A stretch of DNA of 64,000 nt, taken from positions 124,001 to 188,000 of the IMG/VR virus record IMGVR_UViG_3300032236_000747; one strand, 5' to 3'. The DNA comes from a virus. The notes below the pieces were generated by a model. The model saw only the letters and a list, made by a program, of their open reading frames with translations. It ran no database searches and was not told where the DNA came from. This document shows, in pieces, positions 8,526 to 16,439 of this stretch; within the stretch, counting starts at the first letter, position 1, and every line of letters starts with the position of its first letter. Position numbers and translations under genes: made by a program.

Positions 8526-8822
8526 ATGTATACGGATGACTACGAAAAATTACATCAAGCGTACATAGCAAAGATGGTAGAATACCATAATGCGTATCAT
8601 GCATACATGTACGGCGCTCGCAGCAAGCCTAAAAACTTTGCTATGCGTGTTGTATTGAAGGAACTTTTAAAGTTGAATAAGGCACTAATAGCAGAATCGA
8701 TTGCTGTTAGGAAGAAAAAGATAGAAGCGTATAGCGATACCTATCAAGGACAACGGAAAAATAGCGGAGACGCTAGTAGATTTTACAAAAATGACGTGGA
8801 CACATCAGGGGACAATAGTTGA
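8526..8822 (+). CDS. small hypothetical protein, basic and helical
   Basis: I do not recognise this 98-residue protein. It begins MYTDDYEKLHQAYIAKMVEY, is rich in Tyr and Lys, and looks mostly helical through AMRVVLKELLKLNKALIAES. The tail, with RKNSGDASRF, is polar. It follows gp46 after 27 bases (a GAG-containing ribosome site) and its last 32 bases overlap the next gene in another frame, so it probably belongs to the same transcript. Its position suggests an early or replication-related role, but nothing in the sequence shows a function. Confidence 0.6.
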   Translation: MYTDDYEKLHQAYIAKMVEYHNAYHAYMYGARSKPKNFAMRVVLKELLKLNKALIAESIAVRKKKIEAYSDTYQGQRKNSGDASRFYKNDVDTSGDNS

Positions 8823-9216
8823 AACACTACCAGAGGACTGTGTGGGCTTCGTTTATCTCATTACAAATATGCTGACGGGCAGGAAATACGTAGGCAAAAA
8901 ACTAGCGAAATTCGCGAAAACAACTTATAAAACTAAAACACTTAAAAACGGCACCAAAAAAAGGCAAAAGATTCGCAGCAAGGTAGACAGTGACTGGCAA
9001 GAGTATTACGGTTCTAGTGTAGAACTAACAGCAGATATTGCTAAGTTAGGTAAAGATAACTTTTCAAGAGAGATCCTATACTACTGTAAGAGCAAAGCAG
9101 AAACAAGTTATACTGAAGCAAGAGAACAATTCGATAGAAAAGTTTTAGAATCAACAGATTATTATAACGGACAGATATCTGTTCGTGTACATGGCTCACA
9201 CATTTTAAAGAAGTAA
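8791..9216 (+). CDS. GIY-YIG-type endonuclease-like protein
   Basis: A 141-residue protein beginning with a variant GIY-YIG module: GFVYLITN (GIY part), then GRKYVGKK (YIG part). A basic stretch and DWQEYYGSSVELTADI follow, then FSREILYYCKSKAE with a conserved-looking Glu in EAREQFD, and a closing YYNGQI...HGSHIL. This layout matches a family seen in many T4-like phages and usually annotated as a Seg-like or putative endonuclease. The catalytic state is not certain. The upstream ATG at 8791 is needed to keep the GFVYL strand, although it overlaps the previous gene by 32 bases. It may be a free-standing homing-type nuclease or a domesticated DNA-processing enzyme. It is followed by a long structured non-coding stretch. 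Confidence 0.65.
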   Translation: MTWTHQGTIVETLPEDCVGFVYLITNMLTGRKYVGKKLAKFAKTTYKTKTLKNGTKKRQKIRSKVDSDWQEYYGSSVELTADIAKLGKDNFSREILYYCKSKAETSYTEAREQFDRKVLESTDYYNGQISVRVHGSHILKK

Positions 9217-9481
9217 GCAGTAACGGCTCGCATTGGCCAATTTCGAATGCCCTAGACCTGGATCTCGGATCACAGGGACGGAAGACTCTTCGCTGTACAA
9301 GAGCACTCAACTACTACCCGCCAGGATGAAGATCGTAAACGCCACGATTTAGTTGTTTGAAGATATTAATAAGAGCTGAAAAGAGGGATAAAACCCAGGT
9401 CAAAGCATAGGATTGTATCTATGTTTTTGATTGCCGTCAGAATAAGACGTAGCTAGTGGTACAGGCTGACCGCCACGGTAA

Positions 9482-9490
9482 TGCTATAAT
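9482..9490 (+). promoter_or_regulatory. extended -10 promoter (TGCTATAAT)
   Basis: TGCTATAAT is a perfect extended -10 element with no clear -35 box. It would start a transcript near 9497 that contains the strongest hairpins of the gap and runs toward the gene at 9700. Confidence 0.4.
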
Positions 9491-9658
9491 ACAATGTGAT
9501 TTGCGTACTCGGATAATGTCAAGTTTCTTAGCCCTTTCTGGGCTAAGTGTGACCATTGTATCTGGATAATATATTAAGCTTCGCTTTACTATCAAAGTAA
9601 AAATTGCTTCAAGCGATAGCGTAGAAGCAAGTGAACGCAGTTCACTTTACTGTATGTG

Positions 9659-9666
9659 ACTAAATA
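9659..9666 (+). promoter_or_regulatory. late-promoter-like box ACTAAATA
   Basis: ACTAAATA keeps the TAAATA core of the T4 late element and lies 34 bases before the ATG at 9700, with TAAGGA (9687-9692) as ribosome site. Confidence 0.5.
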
Positions 9667-9699
9667 AATCATCAATATTCCACAGTTAAGGAAAAATAT

Positions 9700-10782
9700 A
9701 TGAAGATTTCTCAGTTAGTACAGTTTAGTTTAGACGAAACAACTAAAAATCCCGCAAGAGCTGCTTCTCAGGAAACAGGGCGTAATCTTGCTAGATCTAT
9801 GGCTAGTGGAGGTTTAACTCCAGATCAACTACAAAGATCTATTCAGGGACAACAGTCTAGGCTAGTTAAAACTCCTAACACTGGAGATACTCTAGGACAA
9901 ACAACTCCTCAACAAAGACTAGCTGCACAGAGACAGACTAATGGCGTTGCTCCTGCTGCTCCTGGTACTCAAGTAGTTCCTGCTAATACTCAAGCAGCAC
10001 CCCAAGCTACAAATACTCAAGTAGCTCCTCAAGGTCCAGTTAATCTAGGTGCTGCTACTCCAGATGCTGGAGAAGAAAGACCAGGTAACGACCTTGCTAC
10101 TACTCAAGAACCTGCTGCTGCACCTGCTGAGAAGGGTAAGCTAGCCAAAGCCGGTGATTGGGTCAAAGGTAAACTATCTAATGCTTCTCTACAAGGCGCA
10201 AGTAATCTTATTCAACGTGGTGCTGCTAATGCCAAGGACAACATTCCGGGCATCGCCGGATATGCTAGTGACCTAGTGGGCAACACAGCTCAAGCAGTTG
10301 CTCCGGGTGCTAACAAAGCTATCAGCGCAGTTGGTGACGTAGGTACCAACCTAGCACAAAACGCAAGTAACGTTGCCAGTGCTGTAGGCGGCGGACTAAC
10401 TAAAACTATCGGAGCCACGCTAGGTGGATTTGGTCAAGGCTATCACACAGCACGTCAAGGCAAGAGTTTTAGAGATGCTGCTGGTGGACTACCGGGTGCT
10501 CCTAGACTAGGTGGCCAATACCAAGGTGATCCATATCAAGGTGGAGATACAGGTAACGCAGGTACCCCAACAAGTTCGGGTACAGATCGTCCAGCTAGTG
10601 GCGGTATTGGTGGAGCCATGCGTCAGGCTGCTGGTGTAGGCGGTCAAGGCGGCGGCGAGGGCACTGATGCTATTAGCGATCTAAAAAATAGACTAGGAAG
10701 AGTTGAGAAAGCCATGGGACTAGCTGAATCTAAGAAGCCCCAAGGCACTATGCTTCCTCATGTTAGAAGAAGGGCAGTTTAG
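9700..10782 (+). CDS. Ala/Gly/Gln-rich low-complexity protein, possible internal virion protein
   Basis: I do not recognise this 360-residue protein. It begins MKISQLVQFSLDETTKNPAR and continues with long Ala/Pro/Gln/Thr-rich stretches (APAAPGTQVVPANTQAAPQA). A helical Ala/Gly region around 150-250 contains ASNLIQRGAANAKDNIPG, then Gly-rich linkers. A short C-terminal helix, AISDLKNRLGRVEKAMGLAE, could be a coiled coil and is followed by the basic end PHVRRRAV. The late-promoter-like box and the structural neighbours suggest a virion or assembly protein. The N-terminus could be a targeting peptide of the kind cut by the prohead protease, but I see no sure cleavage site. Its 3' end overlaps the convergent gene by 20 bases. 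Confidence 0.6.
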   Translation: MKISQLVQFSLDETTKNPARAASQETGRNLARSMASGGLTPDQLQRSIQGQQSRLVKTPNTGDTLGQTTPQQRLAAQRQTNGVAPAAPGTQVVPANTQAAPQATNTQVAPQGPVNLGAATPDAGEERPGNDLATTQEPAAAPAEKGKLAKAGDWVKGKLSNASLQGASNLIQRGAANAKDNIPGIAGYASDLVGNTAQAVAPGANKAISAVGDVGTNLAQNASNVASAVGGGLTKTIGATLGGFGQGYHTARQGKSFRDAAGGLPGAPRLGGQYQGDPYQGGDTGNAGTPTSSGTDRPASGGIGGAMRQAAGVGGQGGGEGTDAISDLKNRLGRVEKAMGLAESKKPQGTMLPHVRRRAV

Positions 10783-10981
10783 TTTCTTTAGTTGTTTCGA
10801 GATTACTGTCGATTATCTTAGAGATAATCTCTCTGTTTTCAAAGTCTAGTTGGAAGGCTTCTTCAAAGGTAAGGCTTCCCCTCATAAACCAACACATTCT
10901 AAAAAGATCTTTCTTTAAGGCTTTTGTATCTGCTTCCATTTCTTTAACTAACTCTTCGATCTCTGGGATCGTCAGACGCAA
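10763..10981 (-). CDS. small acidic helical protein downstream of gp26, possible assembly chaperone
   Basis: A 72-residue protein on the minus strand, five bases after the gp26-like gene and presumably co-transcribed with it. It begins MRLTIPEIEELVKEMEADTK and is helical and charged, with a central FRMCWFMRGSLTFEEAFQLD. Small proteins of this kind next to gp26-like genes and the tape measure may help hub or tape-measure assembly, as gp51 does in T4, but T4 gp51 is much larger and I see no direct motif match. The assignment is by position only. Confidence 0.5.
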   Translation of the reverse strand: MRLTIPEIEELVKEMEADTKALKKDLFRMCWFMRGSLTFEEAFQLDFENREIISKIIDSNLETTKETKLPFF

Positions 10982-10986
10982 AAGCC

Positions 10987-11850
10987 TTACGCGAAAAAAT
11001 CTGAGTTATTAAAGTTAATAGGAATCTCGTAGGTAGCAGGAGCACCTTCTGCCTGTTGCTCCTCAGTTGTGTTAGCAGTCAATGGTTTTAGTTCATTATG
11101 TTTCTTTAGTTCGTCTAAGTGATTTTTAATTTTATCAAAAACATCTTTGTCACAGTTACCGATAAACTCTTTAATGTGTTTTGCGTCAGTGACTTCTACA
11201 CCAGTTGAAACTATTTTATAAATGCTTTCGCTGATTAGATCTACGGTAACTTGTGTTAAGTTACCGAAGCTACGATTAAACAATTCTAACTTTTGTTCTT
11301 CACTAAGCGAATCATCGTTGACCATGTTCAATATTTTTTGAGTTTCAAAACTTTTTAAACCAATCTGCGTCATGTGTTTATAAGTTAACGGTCTAACAAA
11401 AACAGTCAAATCTTCGGAAATCTGTATTTGCTCATCCCATCCGACTGAAGTTAACTGTTGATCTAACAAATGCCTTAGGTCTAAATCAAACTCCACTTCT
11501 TCAAGGGTTACTGGTATCTTATATTTGATAGGCATCCGATCACCGTATGTAGCAAGACGTATAGCAATAAGAATGCTATCCAAATCAAGAGTAGGGCACG
11601 CCCAGGCATTTTTAATATTTGGAATACAACTTTGTATAACATCGACCATGGCCTGTCCGTTAAGTAACGCATCTGGAGTTTTAAATATTAACTCATCCCT
11701 AGCAGTCATCGAATATACTGGAAAATCTCCAGTCTCGGTCATTTCTAAACTCTTTGGCGCCCAATATGTACCGTTGGTTGGCAACTTCATGTAGATCTTT
11801 GGTTGCCTCATAAAGTTGGCTAATGGGTTTGGTCTTGCTACTGGTTGCAT
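10987..11850 (-). CDS. 26: gp26-like baseplate hub / assembly protein
   Basis: This 287-residue protein begins with text close to cyanophage gp26 proteins: PLANFMRQPKIYMKLPTNGT, then EMTETGDFPVYSMTARDELI, FKTPDALLNGQAMVDVIQSC and IPNIKNAW. The family (Pfam 'T4 bacteriophage base plate protein') is needed for hub assembly in T4. The C-terminal third is helical with a charged DKIKNHLDELKKHNELK and ends NNSDFFA. It is transcribed leftward from a perfect TATAAATA and is divergent from the tape-measure gene, an arrangement like that of tail-assembly chaperone genes beside tape measures in other phages. Confidence 0.75.
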   Translation of the reverse strand: MQPVARPNPLANFMRQPKIYMKLPTNGTYWAPKSLEMTETGDFPVYSMTARDELIFKTPDALLNGQAMVDVIQSCIPNIKNAWACPTLDLDSILIAIRLATYGDRMPIKYKIPVTLEEVEFDLDLRHLLDQQLTSVGWDEQIQISEDLTVFVRPLTYKHMTQIGLKSFETQKILNMVNDDSLSEEQKLELFNRSFGNLTQVTVDLISESIYKIVSTGVEVTDAKHIKEFIGNCDKDVFDKIKNHLDELKKHNELKPLTANTTEEQQAEGAPATYEIPINFNNSDFFA

Positions 11851-11861
11851 GGAAAATCCTC

Positions 11862-11869
11862 AATAAATA
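11862..11869 (+). promoter_or_regulatory. late-promoter-like box AATAAATA for the tape-measure/head operon
   Basis: AATAAATA on the plus strand, 55 bases before the ATG at 11924, differs from TATAAATA at one position. It is the best plus-strand candidate in the divergent gap. Confidence 0.4.
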
Positions 11870-11890
11870 AAAGTGTATAACTATCGGTAA

Positions 11891-11898
11891 TATTTATA
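11891..11898 (-). promoter_or_regulatory. late promoter TATAAATA for the gp26 pair
   Basis: The plus strand reads TATTTATA, giving a perfect TATAAATA on the minus strand, 41 bases before the gp26 start at 11850. GAGGATTTTCC lies just before that ATG. Confidence 0.7.
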
Positions 11899-11923
11899 TA
11901 CATACAAAATGGTGATTTAATCT

Positions 11924-14239
11924 ATGAATCCAGCACAAGAAGCTACACTTGCAGAACTAGTACGTATTGCTGCCACAATGGGCAAAGACATTGAGAAGAT
12001 GCGTAAATGGGCTGAAAAAGACCATTCCACTGCTAATGGAAGTGCTTCATCTGGCGGAACAACAGGAGCCACTGCTACTGCCGCAGCCGAGTTAGGCAAG
12101 TTTAGCAAGATAGCTGCTGCTGCAAACATAGCCGTAAAAGCACTAGAGGTAGGTTTTAACATGGTTTCAAGCGTGTTAGGGGGCTTATCCAGCATTGTCG
12201 GCGGCTTAGTAGGTACAGTATCTAAGACAGCAGAAAACTTAATAAAGTTTGCAATCAGTACAACTAGCGGTACAGCCAAGCTAGCCGACTTCTATGATGC
12301 TTTCCGAGACCTTCCTTCGTTGCTAGGTACGTTTGCAGGATATATTGCAGACATCACTAGATATTTTGAAAATATGTTAGGTGATTATCAGGCAATGTCT
12401 AACTCAGGAGCGAGCTTTAGTGGAAGTTTAGCAAACATGCGTGTAGCCGCTGCCGAAGCACAAATGAGTCTAACTGAATTAAAAAATTCTCTTAATCAAA
12501 ATTCTGAAATATTTTCTAGTCTAGGAGGAAACGTTGAGAACGGCATGCGCAAATTTGTTAGTATGCAAAGTGCGTTGCTTGGTCCTAACAGCACATACTC
12601 TAAAGAACTTCTCGGGCTAGGATATACCACAGAACAAGTATCACAAGGACTTCAAACATATATTAGACTGCAAGGTGACATGAACAAACAAGGCATGCAA
12701 AACACCAAACAAGTTGCTGAAGGTGTAATGAATGTTAATAAAGAACTAGACCTATATGCTAAGGCTACTGGTATCAACAGAGAAAAGTTAGAAGCTGATA
12801 TGAAGAAAGCTTCATTTGACGCTAGTTGGAAGCAGTTTACACAGGGTATGAGTCCAGAAAAAGCTGCTGAAGCTACTCTTGCTGTAAGCAAGGCTCTACA
12901 GACAGGCGGTGAAGGAGCTGCTGATTTACTTAAACAAATGTTTATGACTGGAGGGCGTGTATCCACTCCTATTACTGAAGCTAGTAAAGCATTCTTTATT
13001 CAATCTAATGGTATGGCCGAGCAATATACCAGAGGTATGTATAACTCAACAATGAACATGAAAGCTGGTAGTCAAGAGCAACTTGCTGTTCAGTTAGAAC
13101 TGAATAGGCGATTAGGAGCAGAAGGACAAAAGTTTTATAAACAGTTTGGCGACGGTGCAGCAATATTGAATATGCAGAATCATGCTTTGTTTAAGAGTAA
13201 TGAGTTAATGAACCTAGGACAGAAGACGCAAACTCAAACTGTTGCCAGTGCCAAGATCGCTGCTGCCGAAGCAAAAAGACAACAAGAAGAGCAAAAAAAT
13301 GGATCAGCATCAGCATTTGCTAATGTTCAGCAAGGATTTAAAACTTTTGGAAACGCACTAACTTCTGCGGTAGTTACATTCTTAGAACCATTTGCTACTC
13401 AGTTTGCGCAATGGGGACTTTACGTAGCAAACCTAATGAATGATCCGGAAGTAAAAGATGCCATGAATCAAGCTCGTGTTATGTTAACTGACATTATATC
13501 TTGGCTCGGTGGAGCATTTAAATCTATCTCAGCAGAATTTAAGACTGGAGGATTTACAGCGGCGTTTAACGAAGCTATTAAACAAATAGAAGAAGGACTT
13601 AATGAAGTATGGAAGGTTATAGGTCCTCCTATAATTAGAGTTTGGAACGATGATGTTGTGCCTTTTTTAAAGAAAGCGTTTTCATCATTGTTTGAACTGA
13701 TTTGGGTTGGATTTAAACAATGGCTATTCGGCGGACCATCTGTTGAGGAACTTAAAAGGCAAGGACAAGATAAGAAAGATAAAACGGTAGAATCTAAAAT
13801 GTCTGAAGCTGATTATAAAAATAAAGCAACTGATATTTTAATGGCTGAACGTCCAGGAAAAGAAGGAACTATCACTAATGCTGATATTATGCGTAAAGTT
13901 GAAGAACTTAAAGCTCAGTACAATGGAGCACCTGCTAAATCGGAAGAGGTAAATCCAAGAGAACGCAGGGCTAGTGGCACTTGGGGCATGACCGGGCAGC
14001 TAACTGAGCCCAAAACCACAGTTACTCAAGTCGAAGCAGGCGAAACGGTGCTGACTGCTGAGCAGAGGAACGCCATGCTAGCAGCCATGAACGGAGGCAG
14101 CGGAAATAGTGTAGCAGAGGCTATTAATCGCTTAAATAACTTAACAGCACAGTTGCTTCATCACACCCGCGAAGTTGCTCAACATACTAAACGCAATGTA
14201 GATGCAACTAGGGCATTAAACGGAAACTTATTGGCTTAA
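11924..14239 (+). CDS. tail tape-measure protein (gp29-like role)
   Basis: A 771-residue, largely helical protein with the usual tape-measure plan. It has an N-terminal helical part, then a hydrophobic Gly-rich stretch (VSSVLGGLSSIVGGLVGTVS, about 80-100). A long Ala/Gln/Lys-rich helical rod follows, with a second hydrophobic zone around 500-590 (AVVTFLEPFATQFAQWGLYV, VVPFLKKAFSSLFELIWVGF). The C-terminus, ASGTWGMTGQLTEP followed by VEAGETVLTAEQRNAMLAAM, is a common tape-measure ending. The protein sets tail length and is ejected with the DNA. It is followed four bases later by the portal gene. T4 gp29 has 590 residues. Sequence identity to T4 is not obvious, so the call rests on architecture and position. 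Confidence 0.7.
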   Translation: MNPAQEATLAELVRIAATMGKDIEKMRKWAEKDHSTANGSASSGGTTGATATAAAELGKFSKIAAAANIAVKALEVGFNMVSSVLGGLSSIVGGLVGTVSKTAENLIKFAISTTSGTAKLADFYDAFRDLPSLLGTFAGYIADITRYFENMLGDYQAMSNSGASFSGSLANMRVAAAEAQMSLTELKNSLNQNSEIFSSLGGNVENGMRKFVSMQSALLGPNSTYSKELLGLGYTTEQVSQGLQTYIRLQGDMNKQGMQNTKQVAEGVMNVNKELDLYAKATGINREKLEADMKKASFDASWKQFTQGMSPEKAAEATLAVSKALQTGGEGAADLLKQMFMTGGRVSTPITEASKAFFIQSNGMAEQYTRGMYNSTMNMKAGSQEQLAVQLELNRRLGAEGQKFYKQFGDGAAILNMQNHALFKSNELMNLGQKTQTQTVASAKIAAAEAKRQQEEQKNGSASAFANVQQGFKTFGNALTSAVVTFLEPFATQFAQWGLYVANLMNDPEVKDAMNQARVMLTDIISWLGGAFKSISAEFKTGGFTAAFNEAIKQIEEGLNEVWKVIGPPIIRVWNDDVVPFLKKAFSSLFELIWVGFKQWLFGGPSVEELKRQGQDKKDKTVESKMSEADYKNKATDILMAERPGKEGTITNADIMRKVEELKAQYNGAPAKSEEVNPRERRASGTWGMTGQLTEPKTTVTQVEAGETVLTAEQRNAMLAAMNGGSGNSVAEAINRLNNLTAQLLHHTREVAQHTKRNVDATRALNGNLLA

Positions 14240-14243
14240 TATT

Positions 14244-15983
14244 ATGGCATGGAAACGTTACTTCACACCTGTTAACAAAACAGGTACCCTTAGTCCTATC
14301 AGTGGCAGTGGCACTGGTAGCAGCCTCGGTGCAGGTGTAGGACGCACTAACTACAGCAGTTATCTTCCTGATGTTTACACAGGACATCCTAACAGACTTG
14401 AACGTTATGGTCAATATGATACTATGGACATGGACAGCGAAGTTAATGCTGCCCTAGATATCTTAGCTGAGTTCTGCACGCAAATAAATGACGAAAATAG
14501 CACACCTTTTCAGGTTGCTTTTAAAGAGCAGGCAACTAGCACAGAAATAAAAATTATTAAAAAATATCTGCAGCAGTGGACTAAACTAAACAAGTTTGAG
14601 AAACGTATCTTTAAAATCGTACGCAACGCTTTTAAGTACGGAGACAGCTTTTTTATCAGAGATCCCGAAGATCAGAGCTGGTTTTACGTTGACCCTAGCA
14701 AGGTAGATAAGATTATTGTCAACGAGTCGGAAGGCAAGCTAGCAGAACAATATGTTGTCCGTGACATCAATGTTAACTTTGAAAACTTAACCACTACTCA
14801 GATCAATCCCACCAATCAAAATATGACTCCGGGCAATGTTGCCTACATCACAGGCGGTGCACAGCAACGTGGCATGGTCGGTGGCAGTTCTCAACAAAAT
14901 GGTAGCCGCTTTGCTACTAACATGAACCAATGGGCCATCGACGCAAAGCACGTTATTCATATCAGTCTAAGTGAAGGTTTAGACAATAATTTCCCATTCG
15001 GCAACAGTTTACTTGAAAGTATTTTTAAAGTATACAAGCAAAAAGAATTGTTAGAAGACGCGATTATTATCTATCGTGTTATGCGTGCGCCCGAGCGCAG
15101 AGTATTTTACATCGACGTAGGTAACATGCCTCCGCACTTGGCCATGGGCTTTGTAGAACGTGTTAAAAACGAAGTTAACCAACGCAGACTACCATCGGTA
15201 GCAGGCGGCAGCAGCAGTGTAGTTGACAGTAGCTATAACCCGTTAAGCATCACTGAAGACTACTACTTCCCTCAAACAGCAGAAGGGCGAGGAAGTAAGA
15301 TTGATACCCTTGCAGGCGGTACAAACCTAGGAGAAATTGATGATCTTCGCTTTTTTACTAATAAGTTGTTTAGGGCTCTACGCATCCCTAGCAGTTATCT
15401 ACCTACTGGTCCCGACGACGGTGGAAGCTCATTTAATGATGGTCGAGTTGGAACAGCCTACATTCAAGAACTTAGATTCAACAAGTACTGTGAACGCTTA
15501 CAAAGTCTAATGAACGAGGTCTTTGACCTACAGTTTAAGATGTATATGAACAAGAAAGGAATCAACATTGATCCTAACTTGTTTGACCTAAAGTTTAACC
15601 CTCCGCAGAACTTTGCGGCATATCGTCAAGCTGAAATGGACGGTGCTAGAGTTAACACATTTACCACTATGGCTGGTATTCCACACATTAGTAAACGCTT
15701 TGCCCTTAAACGCTTCTTAGGCCTGAGCCAAGAAGAGATGGCAGAGAACGAAAAGATGTGGAAAGAAGAAAACGTTGACACTAAAACTAATCTATCTGCC
15801 CAAGCAGAACTACGTAGCGCAGGCGTTACACCTAGCGGTATTAGCGGTGATATTGACGCACTTGGACAAAGTGCTGAACCTCCAGAAGGCATGGGAGAAG
15901 AAGGCATGCCAGGTGCTCCTAGCCCAGTAGATGCAGCCGGGGGCGGAGCAGCTCCGGGTGGTGCGCCAACTGGTGGAATGTAA
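14244..15983 (+). CDS. 20: portal vertex protein gp20
   Basis: A 579-residue portal protein. RLERYGQYDTMDMDSEVNAA followed by LDILAEFCTQINDEN is the gp20 hallmark. Further conserved blocks include IVRNAFKYGDSFFIRDPEDQ, IYRVMRAPERRVFYIDVGNM, YYFPQTAEGRGSKIDTLAGG and YLPTGPDDGGSSF. The dodecameric portal initiates head assembly, docks the terminase and joins the neck. It is somewhat longer than T4 gp20 (524), mainly through a Gly/Pro/Ala-rich C-terminal tail. The ATG is four bases after the tape-measure stop with no strong ribosome site, so translation is probably coupled. Confidence 0.95.
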   Translation: MAWKRYFTPVNKTGTLSPISGSGTGSSLGAGVGRTNYSSYLPDVYTGHPNRLERYGQYDTMDMDSEVNAALDILAEFCTQINDENSTPFQVAFKEQATSTEIKIIKKYLQQWTKLNKFEKRIFKIVRNAFKYGDSFFIRDPEDQSWFYVDPSKVDKIIVNESEGKLAEQYVVRDINVNFENLTTTQINPTNQNMTPGNVAYITGGAQQRGMVGGSSQQNGSRFATNMNQWAIDAKHVIHISLSEGLDNNFPFGNSLLESIFKVYKQKELLEDAIIIYRVMRAPERRVFYIDVGNMPPHLAMGFVERVKNEVNQRRLPSVAGGSSSVVDSSYNPLSITEDYYFPQTAEGRGSKIDTLAGGTNLGEIDDLRFFTNKLFRALRIPSSYLPTGPDDGGSSFNDGRVGTAYIQELRFNKYCERLQSLMNEVFDLQFKMYMNKKGINIDPNLFDLKFNPPQNFAAYRQAEMDGARVNTFTTMAGIPHISKRFALKRFLGLSQEEMAENEKMWKEENVDTKTNLSAQAELRSAGVTPSGISGDIDALGQSAEPPEGMGEEGMPGAPSPVDAAGGGAAPGGAPTGGM

Positions 15984-15994
15984 TAAATATTGCT

Positions 15995-16258
15995 ATGCTA
16001 CTATTAGAATTCCTTTACTTTGACCAAGAACATGCTGATCCTACGGATAATGATCGCTATGACATTACCAAAGATACCAGCGTGATCAAAAGCAAGGATC
16101 TACGCAAGAGTCGCTTGACACTAGGCATGCTAAATGACCTACGCAAAGCCGGCGATGCTAGAGAAAAAGAGACTAAAGAAGACCTAAGTCTTATCAGAGT
16201 TATGTACGCAACACCTGTCGAAGAAGAAGGTGGCGGAGCAGCTCCAGCTGGATTTTAA
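15995..16258 (+). CDS. small conserved head-cluster protein after gp20
   Basis: An 87-residue protein directly after the portal gene. It contains DITKDTSVIKSKDLRKSRLT and then LGMLNDLRKAGDAREKETKE, a charged helical stretch, and ends with the short Gly/Ala tail EEEGGGAAPAGF. Small proteins of similar sequence occur downstream of gp20 in marine T4-like phages. In T4 this place holds the prohead core proteins gp67 and gp68, so a core or assembly role is plausible but not shown. The tail is similar in composition to that of the portal, which may be incidental. Confidence 0.7.
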   Translation: MLLLEFLYFDQEHADPTDNDRYDITKDTSVIKSKDLRKSRLTLGMLNDLRKAGDAREKETKEDLSLIRVMYATPVEEEGGGAAPAGF

Positions 16259-16342
16259 TCATAGCAGATAACTTTTCTAACTAGAAACTTAAATATTTTA
16301 GAGAAGAAAGTCAAAAAGAGGTAAAACTCTGTCAATCGAAGT

Positions 16343-16360
16343 CAAAAACGGCCGTTTTTG
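16343..16360. terminator. palindromic hairpin, possible terminator
   Basis: CAAAAACGGCCGTTTTTG is a perfect palindrome with A- and T-runs, in the 181-base gap between two head genes and upstream of a late-promoter-like box. The GC core is only 6 bases, so termination would be weak and could work on either strand. Confidence 0.35.
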
Positions 16361-16392
16361 GCCTGTTTCACGCACCATATCTTAATACACGT

Positions 16393-16398
16393 TAAATA
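16393..16398 (+). promoter_or_regulatory. late-promoter-like TAAATA before the prohead-core gene
   Basis: CGTTAAATACTC contains TAAATA 42 bases before the ATG at 16440. ACAGGAG is the ribosome site. Apart from this box and the palindrome, I see nothing else in the gap 16259-16439. Confidence 0.45.
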
Positions 16399-16439
16399 CT
16401 CCTGATAGCCTTGCCGATCTAACACAGGAGATAAACGCA

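Larger units (their letters stand above)
9217..9699 (+). ncRNA. candidate structured RNA / leader region (no gene)
   Basis: This 483-base gap holds no convincing gene on either strand but is dense in hairpins. Pairs seen: 9257-9264 with 9268-9276 (8 bp, one bulge), 9286-9290 with 9299-9303, 9332-9336 with 9344-9348, 9406-9410 with 9419-9423 (followed by TTTTT), 9456-9459 with 9473-9476, 9527-9534 with 9540-9547 (8 bp perfect), an enclosing pair 9489-9496 with 9554-9561, 9585-9590 with 9596-9601, 9604-9610 with 9624-9630 (7 bp), and 9630-9636 with 9640-9646 (7 bp). No tRNA, tmRNA or group I intron core is visible. The strand is assumed from the neighbours. Confidence 0.4.

Noticed and set aside
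9220-9300. tRNA gene (TTCGAAT resembling a T-loop)
   Set aside because: No cloverleaf: no 7-bp acceptor stem, anticodon arm or properly placed D-arm could be formed.
9217-9699. Group I intron next to the GIY-YIG gene
   Set aside because: GIY-YIG genes often sit in introns, but I found no convincing P/Q/R/S core elements and no interrupted gene on the two sides.
15982-15989. Late promoter AATAAATA before the 87-residue gene
   Set aside because: It overlaps the gp20 stop codon and is only about six bases from the ATG, leaving no leader. The gene is more likely translated from the gp20 message.
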